Assembly: GCF_003344345.1 (NCBI RefSeq)
Contig: NZ_QPIP01000050.1
Coordinates: forward strand, 1 to 12,928
Source: Wolbachia endosymbiont of Cylisticus convexus
Lineage (GTDB): Bacteria > Pseudomonadota > Alphaproteobacteria > Rickettsiales > Anaplasmataceae
DNA: 12,928 nucleotides
Direction: 5' to 3'
A program made the translations under genes and the position numbers. This document shows positions 1 through 6,431 of the stretch, piece by piece (position 1 is the stretch's first letter; every line of letters begins with the position of its first letter). The notes under the pieces were generated by a model. It was not told where the DNA came from. It did no database searches and was given only the letters and a program-made list of their open reading frames with translations.

Positions 1-733
1 ACATAATCTTAAATATCTTTATCTCTCGGATCTTACTTTCTACTCTCATTCTAAATGATTTCTATTATGCTCTTTCTGCTCTGGAGTTAATGGCTTTTTA
101 CGATACTTTTTATATGGAATTATAACATTGCTTTGCAATTTTTGCCAACCTTGATATCCAGAATCGGCATATTTTATGCTATCGAGTGGTAGATATTTTT
201 CTTGTTTCCTTATGCGAAAATCGCTCACGATATGACTTTGACACTGATAAAATTCTTCCTCCTTCTTCGATAATAATCTCAGTTTTCATAGTGTTGGTTC
301 TTTTTTTTCCTGAATATGATTTCTTCCGTTTTTTACTATCTTCTGGCCTCTGTATTTGCTGTTCTGTAACATCAGCCAGAATTTTCAGTATTTTTTCTGG
401 TGTCATACTTCTATCTTTTGTTATAGTCACTTTTTTGGCGAGTAATGGCTCTATTCTCTTAAGTAACCTACATACATTTGCGTTGTGCACATTGAATAGG
501 CATCCTAAAAATCTATGTGTTATGTAAGTGCGATAGTACAAAATTACACAAAACAACTTATCTTCCAGAGTTGGTAGTTTTTATCTTCTACCATGGCACT
601 TTTTCTGTTTTTCAAGTTTTTCCCATCCAGACCTCACTTTTTCCACTACTTTTTCGAACTCCTCTATAGTTAAACCTGTTATATTACGAAAGTTTCTTCG
701 GTGTTTCCTCATATTATAGTAACTAAAGCTCAT
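1..733 (-). pseudogene. IS5-family transposase remnant, cut by window edge
   Basis: This is a decayed DDE transposase of an IS5-like element. The reading frame starts with ATG at 733 (MSFSYYNMRKHRRNFRN), a helical N-terminal region, and hits an in-frame TAA at 581-583 (codon 51). The same frame continues past that stop with KLPTLEDK and the block HRFLGCLFNVHNANVCRLLKR, typical of this family. Near 220-235 the coding frame shifts: the next block, DFRIRKQEKYLPLDSIKYADSGYQ and the basic stretch KKYRKKPLTPEQKEHNR, is read in another frame down to about 60. A second shift near 55-60 is needed to continue into RMRVESKIREIKIF at 1-55, after which the gene leaves the window. With one nonsense and two frame changes it cannot make an active enzyme. 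The IS5 call rests on recognition of these blocks; the exact element name is not claimed. Confidence 0.85.
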
Positions 734-744
734 TTTTTACCTTA

Positions 745-999
745 CTCAATCTGCTGATTCTTCTTCTACCTCTCTCCCATCATTTTTTCAATCACCTTTT
801 GCAGCAGGTCTTTTGTATGTTTTTACCCACCTGCTTAGCCGCTAATACCCAAATCTCTTCCTATTTTTGCTGATGATTGACCTGTTTCTTTTTCCAGTCT
901 TCATTTTTGCATTCTGCTGTATATTCTCTTCTTTTTGTCATATCACACCTCTTTGAAAAAACTTCTTAACTTCCTCTCTACTTTTTCTGGGTAAGGTCA
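745..999 (-). pseudogene. IS3-family OrfA remnant with left end
   Basis: This is the start of an IS3-family element on the minus strand. A start at 941 gives MTKRREYTAE, the typical opening of IS3 OrfA (a helix-turn-helix DNA-binding protein). The frame then breaks: TGQSSAKIGRDLGIS is read in a second frame and RWVKTYKRPAAKGD in a third, so at least two frameshifts plus stops are present. A GAGGTG motif sits just upstream of the ATG. The remnant runs into the IS5-like remnant near 745, and nothing of OrfB (the catalytic subunit) is seen. The left terminal repeat at 980-999 marks its outer end. Confidence 0.75.
980..999 (-). repeat. IS3-family left terminal inverted repeat
   Basis: Read on the minus strand from 999, the sequence is TGACCTTACCCAGAAAAAGT. 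This starts with the TGA typical of IS3-family ends and closely resembles the published IS3 terminus, which begins TGATCTTACCCAG. It lies about 40 bp upstream of the OrfA start codon at 941, the expected place. The matching right repeat is not in the window, because the element is truncated near 745. The base after it (1000) begins the IS630 remnant, so this is a likely insertion junction. Confidence 0.7.
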
Positions 1000-1352
1000 G
1001 TTATTTGCAGAAAAACCAGGATACGGAAGAAGAAGGGTGAGCATAATAGGGGCGCTAAATGATGGGCCATGGGTAATTGAAGAATATTGTAATAGTGGGA
1101 TTTTTGAGGCTTATGTCGAGAACGTACTTATTCCGATATTAAAGCCTGATAATTCTTGATAATGCAAGCTTTCATAAATCTGAAAGAACCAGGAAGCTAA
1201 TAGAAAATGTTGGATGTAAAGTTCTATTTTTGCCCCCATACTCGCCGGATTTAAACCCAATTAAGAAATTATGGTTTGCCATCAAACATGCGATAAGAAA
1301 AGCTCTACCAAGCTTTTGGCCTGATATTCATTCTACCATTGATTTTGTCTTT
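1000..1352 (+). pseudogene. IS630-family transposase remnant (C-terminal half)
   Basis: This is a fragment of a DDE transposase of the IS630/Tc1 group. Frame one (to the stop at 1157-1159) reads LFAEKPGYGRRRVSIIGAL, then PWVIEEYCNSGIFEAYVENV. The frame must change near 1150-1158 to continue as LDNASFHKSERTRKLIENVG, LPPYSPDLNPI and LWFAIKHAIRKAL. LDNASFH contains the second catalytic aspartate. In the canonical motif NPIEKLW the third acidic residue is glutamate; here the codon is AAG, giving NPIKKLW, so a catalytic residue is lost as well. The N-terminal half, with the DNA-binding domain and first aspartate, is missing, apparently displaced by the IS3 end at 999. The right boundary near 1352 is an estimate. 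Confidence 0.8.
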
Positions 1353-1378
1353 CAGTGCTCGGGGAAACCCTACTTCGG

Positions 1379-1537
1379 TTAGCTATAGAAAGTTTTTTCT
1401 CGCGACTGAAACAAATATTCGGATTTAATTTTCGTAACAAATCTGAGGTTAATTGTGAGAAGGAACTGCTACTCAAGTGTTATTTGCTTAACAAATTTAC
1501 TGATATTGGCATGGCTAAATTTGAGATAGCTTCATGA
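1379..1537 (+). pseudogene. IS4-like transposase C-terminal fragment
   Basis: This short in-frame tail of a transposase ends with TGA at 1535-1537. The part LAIESFFSRLKQIFGFNFRN contains an E-x6-K spacing (ESFFSRLK), the end of the Y-x2-R-x3-E-x6-K signature around the catalytic glutamate in IS4-family transposases. The Y and R part is absent, so the fragment begins just before the catalytic glutamate. No start codon belongs to it; an open frame can be followed back to 1355 but that part looks like unrelated joined sequence. The IS4 assignment is moderate, as an IS5-like relative could look similar over 50 residues. Confidence 0.6.
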
Positions 1538-1582
1538 ATTTATTGTACGTTACCTACTATCCGAAGAGCGATGCAACAAAGC

Positions 1583-1607
1583 CATTCCAGCGTTACGCGC
1601 TGGAATG
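1583..1607. repeat. Short palindromic hairpin repeat
   Basis: Two perfect 10-base arms, CATTCCAGCG and CGCTGGAATG, flank the loop TTACG. The GC-rich arms stand out from the AT-rich surroundings. Short hairpins with the core ATTCCAGCG are a familiar dispersed repeat in Wolbachia genomes. There is no T tract after it, so it is more likely a dispersed palindrome than an intrinsic terminator. Confidence 0.75.
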
Positions 1608-1753
1608 ACAACTTAAATTGTTCATAAAATTTGTTTCGGTACACCTAATTTGGGTTAGCTATAGCAGATATTGTTTCAATTTATGCAGTTGACTTTATGC
1701 TACTTATAGAATACGCAACAACTAAAAAAATAGCAAATTCTCTATAACTTGAA

Positions 1754-1759
1754 TATAAT
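1754..1759 (+). promoter_or_regulatory. Possible -10 box for the antiporter gene
   Basis: A perfect TATAAT lies 27 bp before the ATG at 1787. The hexamer 17 bp upstream of it (TAGCAA, 1731-1736) is a poor -35 match, so the promoter is only a possibility in this AT-rich sequence. Confidence 0.3.
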
Positions 1760-1786
1760 CTTAGCTTTACCTAAACAGAAAATTTA

Positions 1787-3274
1787 ATGGATTATATCTT
1801 AATGTCTCTTTCCTTACCATTTTTTATTACTGAGAATTATTTGTTAATTACTGCGTTGATCCCACTTTTAAATGCATTAGCTATTTTTTTTACTAGTAAA
1901 TGGCCAAGAGTAAGCAGTAGCGTTACTGTTGCTTCTTCTATGCTTCTATTTGCGTATACATCTCTATGCACTTTATATTTGGTGTATGGTGATCATTCTC
2001 AATTTATTCTCATGGACTTTGGTAGTAATTTGCATATTAGTTTAAAGCTAGAGTCTAGTGGAGTAATGTTCAGTTTATTAATATCATTTTTGTGGGTACT
2101 AACCAGTATATATGCAATATGTTATATGCGAAATAACTATGCTGATAATAATCACTCAAGTTTTCTATGCTTTTTTTCAATATCAATTAGCTGTGCAATA
2201 TTTATTGCTTTTTCTGGAGATTTGCTCACTACATTTGTCTTTTATGAGCTTCTAACTATTAGTACATACCCTTTAGTTACTTACAACTCAACAAATGAAT
2301 CAGTAGTTGCAGGACGCTATTACTTTGGTTTACTATTTTTCTCTTCTTTAGTGTTATTTTTTCCTGCAATAGGTCTTTTATATAATGAATTTCATACTTT
2401 AGACTTTGTGGATGGTGGAATATTCAAGTTTGATACTTCACTCATCACTTTTATTGCAGTGTGTTTTGCTATGCTGATTTATGGAGTAGGAAAAGCTGCG
2501 TTAATGCCAATGCATTTTTGGTTGCCAAAAGCAATGGTTGCACCAACTCCTGTAAGCGCGCTACTACATGCTGTTGCTGTTGTAAAATCAGGAGTGTTTA
2601 TCATCATAAAAGTTATATTATACACTTTCGGCGTCGATAATATGCAACATTTTGCACAGCAAAGTTGGCTTGCTGGAGGGTGGCTTCCGTACGCTGCTGG
2701 ATTTACTATTATTACTGCATCATTGATTGCATTAAAACAAAAAGAATTAAAGAAATTGCTTGCTTACTCTACCATCTCTCAGTTGTCATATATTATATTG
2801 TTCGCTTCAATTTTTAGTGAATTCAGCATGAAGATTGCAATTTTTCAATTAATTTGCCACGCGTTTGCAAAAATTACTTTATTCTTTGTTGCAGGTAGCA
2901 TAATAACGAAAACGGGTGAAAAATATATAGATAGAATTCACGGTATAGGACGCAGTATGCCAATTAGCATGATAGCATTCACTATAGGTGCATTGTCCAT
3001 GATAGGAGTACCTCCTGCTCCGACTTTTTGGAGCAAATTTCTCATCTTTCAAGCTGTTTTCAACTCTAGTAATGTAACACTTTCTGTGTTTATAACTCTA
3101 GTGTTAATTGTTAGTACTATACTCAATGCTCTATACTTTTTACCAATAATTTACAACGCCTTTTTCTCAAAGCCTTCTAGAAATTATTTTATTAAAAGGA
3201 CACCAATGCTTCTAGTTTTACCTCTAGTTATTACTGCTATATGCACTTTAGTTATTTTTTTAGCTACCAAATAA
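1787..3274 (+). CDS. Proton/cation antiporter subunit, MrpD/NuoM/NuoN superfamily
   Basis: A 495-residue inner-membrane protein made almost wholly of hydrophobic segments, as expected for the roughly 14-helix antiporter-like subunits of Mrp Na+/H+ antiporters and respiratory complex I. Family signatures are visible: FYELLTISTYPLV with the conserved membrane glutamate at E154, GKAALMPMHFWLP with the conserved lysine at K236, then K248, and APTPVSALLHAVAVVKSG with H261. These residues form the proton path in relatives. Length fits MrpD and NuoN/NuoM equally. The gene stands alone, not in a nuo or mrp operon here, which favours the annotation 'monovalent cation/H+ antiporter subunit D' used for such genes in Rickettsiales. 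No clear ribosome-binding site precedes the ATG at 1787; a second ATG at 1802 (MSLSLPFF) is an alternative start. Gene intact. Confidence 0.88.
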   Translation: MDYILMSLSLPFFITENYLLITALIPLLNALAIFFTSKWPRVSSSVTVASSMLLFAYTSLCTLYLVYGDHSQFILMDFGSNLHISLKLESSGVMFSLLISFLWVLTSIYAICYMRNNYADNNHSSFLCFFSISISCAIFIAFSGDLLTTFVFYELLTISTYPLVTYNSTNESVVAGRYYFGLLFFSSLVLFFPAIGLLYNEFHTLDFVDGGIFKFDTSLITFIAVCFAMLIYGVGKAALMPMHFWLPKAMVAPTPVSALLHAVAVVKSGVFIIIKVILYTFGVDNMQHFAQQSWLAGGWLPYAAGFTIITASLIALKQKELKKLLAYSTISQLSYIILFASIFSEFSMKIAIFQLICHAFAKITLFFVAGSIITKTGEKYIDRIHGIGRSMPISMIAFTIGALSMIGVPPAPTFWSKFLIFQAVFNSSNVTLSVFITLVLIVSTILNALYFLPIIYNAFFSKPSRNYFIKRTPMLLVLPLVITAICTLVIFLATK

Positions 3275-3275
3275 T

Positions 3276-3305
3276 GTTATAAATATAATCATTTATATTT
3301 ATAAC
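3276..3305. terminator. Perfect inverted repeat between convergent genes
   Basis: Arms GTTATAAATATAA and TTATATTTATAAC (13 bp, perfect) are separated by TCAT. The repeat starts 2 bp after the stop of the antiporter gene and overlaps the last codons and stop of virB8 on the other strand. Placement between convergent genes suggests a bidirectional transcript end. However, the stem has only two G-C pairs and no clear U tract, so it would be a weak intrinsic terminator; it may instead protect 3' ends. Confidence 0.45.
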
Positions 3306-3948
3306 TATTAACAGTAAATTTAAGTGGCACTATGCCAGCTAGAGTTGCTTTTATATTTGACAAAGTGAAGCTAACCTCCACAATATAATCTTTCATCTTC
3401 TTATTTTGCTCAGCTGTAAAAACTACAGTAGCGTTTCCAGTAAATGTAACTAAGTTCTTGGTCGATCGGTTAATAGATAGTGTTGTTACGTTTATGTTGG
3501 TAATTTTTCTTGTGGATGAAACAGCTTCATTGTTCACTTTTTCCTGAAAATCTTGATAGATTTTATATATAGAATTATTTCTTATAAAATTTTCTTGATA
3601 CTTTGGCTCAACAGTCTGAGAGGACTCGTATGTTTCAATATATTTACTTATTAAATACCTTGCTATGGAAGTGTACTCATCTTCTTTTTTACTAAAACTA
3701 AGTTTATGTATTGCAGAAAACTCATCTTCTGTGTGGTTCATATACTTCACAAAATTTAAATCTTTTTTAATAGGAAGTAATAGATATATGTTTAGTAGTA
3801 ATAAACATAAGCATGCTAGGAGAAGTAACGCTATTAACGCCATCCAAGATCTTTCTACAACGCAGAACAGGTATCTGTGGCAATACCATTCTACTGCTTT
3901 TCTGAAATAACTTTTGTTTTCTACTGACTTAAGCAATTTATCTTCCAT
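3289..3948 (-). CDS. virB8: Type IV secretion protein VirB8 (orphan copy)
   Basis: A 219-residue bitopic membrane protein. Residues 1-34 are a cytoplasmic N-terminus, a strongly hydrophobic segment spans about 35-58 (from WMALIALLLL), and about 160 residues follow in the periplasm. This layout, the length, and the C-terminal strands (LVTFTGNATVVFT, YIVEVSFTL, IVPLKFTVNSY) fit VirB8, whose periplasmic NTF2-like domain is part of the assembly scaffold of P-type (vir) type IV secretion channels. Rickettsiales carry more than one virB8; one is in the virB8-virD4 operon, while this one sits without virB9, virB10 or virB11, beside housekeeping genes. It lies 59 bp downstream of an unknown gene on the same strand and may be co-transcribed with it. 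ATG start at 3948; no clear Shine-Dalgarno sequence is visible. Confidence 0.82.
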   Translation of the reverse strand: MEDKLLKSVENKSYFRKAVEWYCHRYLFCVVERSWMALIALLLLACLCLLLLNIYLLLPIKKDLNFVKYMNHTEDEFSAIHKLSFSKKEDEYTSIARYLISKYIETYESSQTVEPKYQENFIRNNSIYKIYQDFQEKVNNEAVSSTRKITNINVTTLSINRSTKNLVTFTGNATVVFTAEQNKKMKDYIVEVSFTLSNIKATLAGIVPLKFTVNSYKYK

Positions 3949-4007
3949 AACACAATGTTACCAAACCCAATTATAACAACAATAAGACTGGATACTCTAA
4001 AAAAACT

Positions 4008-4793
4008 TTAAAATATGTCTAAATTTTCCAAAATAGGATGAATTATTATATCACCCTGTTCTGCAATAAGGTGAAATTTATCGATTTTGCTCACATCTAA
4101 ATTTATCATTTTTACACTGAAGTTTTCGGGATCATAAGTATTGCTTTCTGCACTTTTGTGGTAATTATAGTAGTGTAATTTATTTTGATCATCAAAATAA
4201 CCAAATTCATCAGCAAGGGTTCCCACTTTACCACTTTTGACTAGCTCAAATAAATTAATTACATGGTTTTCAGATCCAGGCTCAATAGGACCTTCTGTAG
4301 CAAAAAACTTGGGTGCGTGACCAACGTATTCCTTAAGTTTTAGATTATGAGTCTTTTTTACACTACCAAAATCCACGAATTTATATTCATCTGAAAGATC
4401 AGAATATTGTGGATCATACTTTTTATATTCAAAAAACTCATTACCTAAAAAATTACAAAACGTTAGTTTATAGTCATTATGATTAAGTTTAACGACTTTA
4501 AGATAATGAAAACCTCCAGGAATCTTTACTTCTTCTTTCGTAATATGATTAAGTACGACTAGATCGCCACTGAGCATACGATAGCCAATTTTTGGCAAAG
4601 TAGCTATATTGATTGCCTTGTTTAGCTTAAAATTTGCCTCATAGATGCCACTTGATAGCTCCTTCCCTTTTTCTAAAGTGACGTCTTGGTCTAAGGCTGT
4701 ATTCTTGATTAAACTCAATTCTTTCTGCATGTTCAATATGGTTCTTGTTAAAACTTCTATTGATTGCCATACAGTTAATTTGTTATCAGTCAA
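4008..4793 (-). CDS. Hypothetical protein, unknown function
   Basis: An intact frame of up to 261 residues that I do not recognise. It has no membrane segment or signal peptide. The N-terminus (about 1-45) is probably helical (VLTRTILNMQKELSLIKNTA). The rest is rich in aromatic, Lys and Asp residues and looks like a beta-rich soluble protein (GFHYLKVVKLNHNDYKLTF, then NEFFEYKKYDPQYSDLSDEY). The start is uncertain: the open frame begins with TTG at 4793, an in-frame TAA lies a few codons upstream, and the first in-frame ATG is codon 23. It lies 36 bp downstream of holB and 59 bp upstream of virB8, all on the same strand, so it is probably part of that transcription unit. Placement next to a secretion gene allows, but does not prove, a link with secretion. 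Confidence 0.7.
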   Translation of the reverse strand: MTDNKLTVWQSIEVLTRTILNMQKELSLIKNTALDQDVTLEKGKELSSGIYEANFKLNKAINIATLPKIGYRMLSGDLVVLNHITKEEVKIPGGFHYLKVVKLNHNDYKLTFCNFLGNEFFEYKKYDPQYSDLSDEYKFVDFGSVKKTHNLKLKEYVGHAPKFFATEGPIEPGSENHVINLFELVKSGKVGTLADEFGYFDDQNKLHYYNYHKSAESNTYDPENFSVKMINLDVSKIDKFHLIAEQGDIIIHPILENLDIF

Positions 4794-4829
4794 GTTATAT
4801 ATTTTAAGTATTAAATTAGCAGAATTTTA

Positions 4830-5678
4830 TCATGAATTTATGTTAAAAGTATTATATTTTTGTGTCATGATGTTAACTACATTAGCTAAAACGTGTTTTT
4901 TATCTAAGCGGAATTGCTTTGCGGCAACGAAGAGTTCATCTATTTTTTTCCACTGACTCAGCAGAATTTCAACATCATTTACTTCTCTCTTTATCTTTTC
5001 TAAAATGGAGATTTGAATTATATACGATGCTAGTTCTAGCTCAATTTCACTATTGATTATTTTGCTAATTATATCAGAGTTATTTAGATTACGGAAAAGT
5101 GTATAAAAATACTTATGTGACTCATAAACACCACTATTTAGTGCATCAATTATCATTCCTGGCATTCCAGGAAATAAAGTAATGACTTCACCAAATGTTT
5201 TATCGTCAAATTTACATTGAGATAAAACAACTTGCTTTGTTTCATCATAAGTTAATGGAAGTAAATTCAGCTGAAAACACCTACATCGAATGGTAGTTTG
5301 TATATCATATGGCTTGTGGCTAATTATAAGTATTTTGGAATTTTTTGGCGGCTCCTCTAATATTTTCAATATTGCGTTTTTAGCATTATTAGTCATTGCT
5401 TCTAAGCTATCTATTATAGCTATTTTATATTCTGATTGAATAGGACTTAAGTGCAGAAAGTCTTTCATTTCTCTCACCTTTTCTACTCCTATTGTATCGC
5501 CTTCAACAATGTGTAAGTCCAATCCTGCTACGTCATAGTTTTTTGTAAGAAACCAGTTAGAAAAGGATTTTGCAAGTGTTGCCTTTCCTATACCTTTTTT
5601 ACCACAGATCAGCCAAGATTGAACAGATAAGTTGTTCGTTATTTTTTTTGCTTGGGTGTGGCCTGTTACTTTTTTCAT
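4830..5678 (-). CDS. holB: DNA polymerase III subunit delta' (clamp loader)
   Basis: A 282-residue AAA+ protein. It has a Walker A motif GKKGIGKAT at 26-34, a hydrophobic Walker B-like strand IAIID ending at D90, and NAILKILEEPP at 101-111, the hallmark of gamma/delta' clamp-loader subunits. The sensor region ISHKPYDIQTTIRCRC follows at about 119-134. Delta' is a non-motor member of the complex that opens the beta clamp and loads it on primed DNA at the fork. The arginine-finger SRC motif appears as CRC (132-134). The zinc-binding cysteines common in delta'/gamma subunits are not seen between Walker A and B, and the protein is shorter than the usual 300-340 residues, as often in reduced genomes. 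The ATG at 5678 has a good AGGAGA ribosome-binding site 5 bp upstream, inside the 17-bp gap after tsaC, so translation is probably coupled. Confidence 0.88.
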   Translation of the reverse strand: MKKVTGHTQAKKITNNLSVQSWLICGKKGIGKATLAKSFSNWFLTKNYDVAGLDLHIVEGDTIGVEKVREMKDFLHLSPIQSEYKIAIIDSLEAMTNNAKNAILKILEEPPKNSKILIISHKPYDIQTTIRCRCFQLNLLPLTYDETKQVVLSQCKFDDKTFGEVITLFPGMPGMIIDALNSGVYESHKYFYTLFRNLNNSDIISKIINSEIELELASYIIQISILEKIKREVNDVEILLSQWKKIDELFVAAKQFRLDKKHVLANVVNIMTQKYNTFNINS

Positions 5679-5695
5679 TCTTTCTCCTGTAGATC

Positions 5696-6322
5696 TTAGT
5701 TTGAAAATACGTTATCTATTGTTTGTAATGAAATTTTACCTTTCCTTAAAACCTTAACCTTATCTCCAGTTAAGTCAATAATAGTAGATTCTATACCAGA
5801 AACTAGTTCATCATCCTCAATTACTGCAGATAAGTGTTGCTTAATAGATTGAGGTATATCGCTTGCTTTGCATATGCTTTTTTCTCCTGAAATGTTAATA
5901 CTAGTTGCAACTATTGGAGTTTTCAGTTCATTTAATATTGAAATCGCAATAGGATGATCAGGAATTCTTATGCCTATGCTACCTTTAAAGAATTCATTTG
6001 GTAATATGTTGTTGTTTTCAAGCGGTAAAATATAGGTAATTGGTCCAGGAGAAAAGTAGTTTATTAAATCAATATATCTTTCCTTTACCTTTGCTATTTT
6101 TGTCAAATTGTAAACATCACTAACAAATATAGAGAGTTGCTTATTTTGAGAACGCTTCTTGGTCTGATATATTTTTTCTATAGATTCATTATCTAGCGCA
6201 TTACAAGCAAGAGCATATACTGTTTCTGTTGGAAAGCATGCTAACAAATTATTCTTTATTGCGTTTGTTACTTCAAATACCATATAGCTAAAACTTATGT
6301 TTATAATAGCTTTTCGCTGCAC
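5696..6322 (-). CDS. tsaC: L-threonylcarbamoyladenylate synthase
   Basis: A YrdC/Sua5-type enzyme that makes threonylcarbamoyl-AMP from threonine, bicarbonate and ATP; TsaB, TsaD and TsaE then transfer the group to A37 of ANN-reading tRNAs (t6A). Visible motifs are PTETVYALA at 31-39, the K-x-R motif at K55-R57 (QTKKRSQNKQ), FSPGPITYILP near 90-100, SIGIRIPDHP near 115-124, and the S-x-N motif at S141-N143 (ATSINISGE). Length (208) is that of the short TsaC form without the Sua5 domain. The open frame begins at a GTG (6322); an ATG at 6283 (MVFEVTNAIKNN) is an equally good start and would leave 195 residues. Neither has a clear ribosome-binding site. It ends 17 bp before holB on the same strand. 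Confidence 0.9.
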   Translation of the reverse strand: MQRKAIINISFSYMVFEVTNAIKNNLLACFPTETVYALACNALDNESIEKIYQTKKRSQNKQLSIFVSDVYNLTKIAKVKERYIDLINYFSPGPITYILPLENNNILPNEFFKGSIGIRIPDHPIAISILNELKTPIVATSINISGEKSICKASDIPQSIKQHLSAVIEDDELVSGIESTIIDLTGDKVKVLRKGKISLQTIDNVFSN

Positions 6323-6431
6323 GTTAACAATTGAAATACCGAAAATGAATCATATCTAGCATGCATTAATTACTATGTTGCATACTTACAGTAAATTTTA
6401 TCAGCAACTGCTCATTTTTACAACAGATCTG

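Larger units (their letters stand above)
1538..1786. other. Intergenic region between IS remnants and antiporter gene
   Basis: About 250 bp without a coding frame that I can support. It holds the hairpin repeat at 1583-1607, a second copy of GGTTAGCTATAG (1653-1664; the first is at 1377-1388), and a TATAAT at 1754-1759 that may be the -10 box of the antiporter gene. I see no tRNA or other structured RNA here. Confidence 0.5.

Noticed and set aside
186..527. 113-codon open frame on the plus strand
   Set aside because: It lies opposite the IS5-like transposase blocks, which are recognisable on the minus strand; its product is a low-complexity hydrophobic shadow.
1355..1378. Start of the IS4-like frame as a true N-terminus
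   Set aside because: The first eight codons have no family resemblance; the frame simply opens by chance ahead of a transposase tail.
1687..1710. TTGACT followed by TAGAAT before the antiporter gene
   Set aside because: Spacing is only 12 bp, too short for a sigma70 promoter.
3665..3910. 81-codon plus-strand frame opposite virB8
   Set aside because: Antisense shadow of the virB8 membrane and N-terminal region, with no own ribosome-binding site or recognisable sequence.
4645..4956. 103-codon plus-strand frame spanning the unknown gene and the end of holB
   Set aside because: Runs antisense across two supported genes and their gap; no family features.
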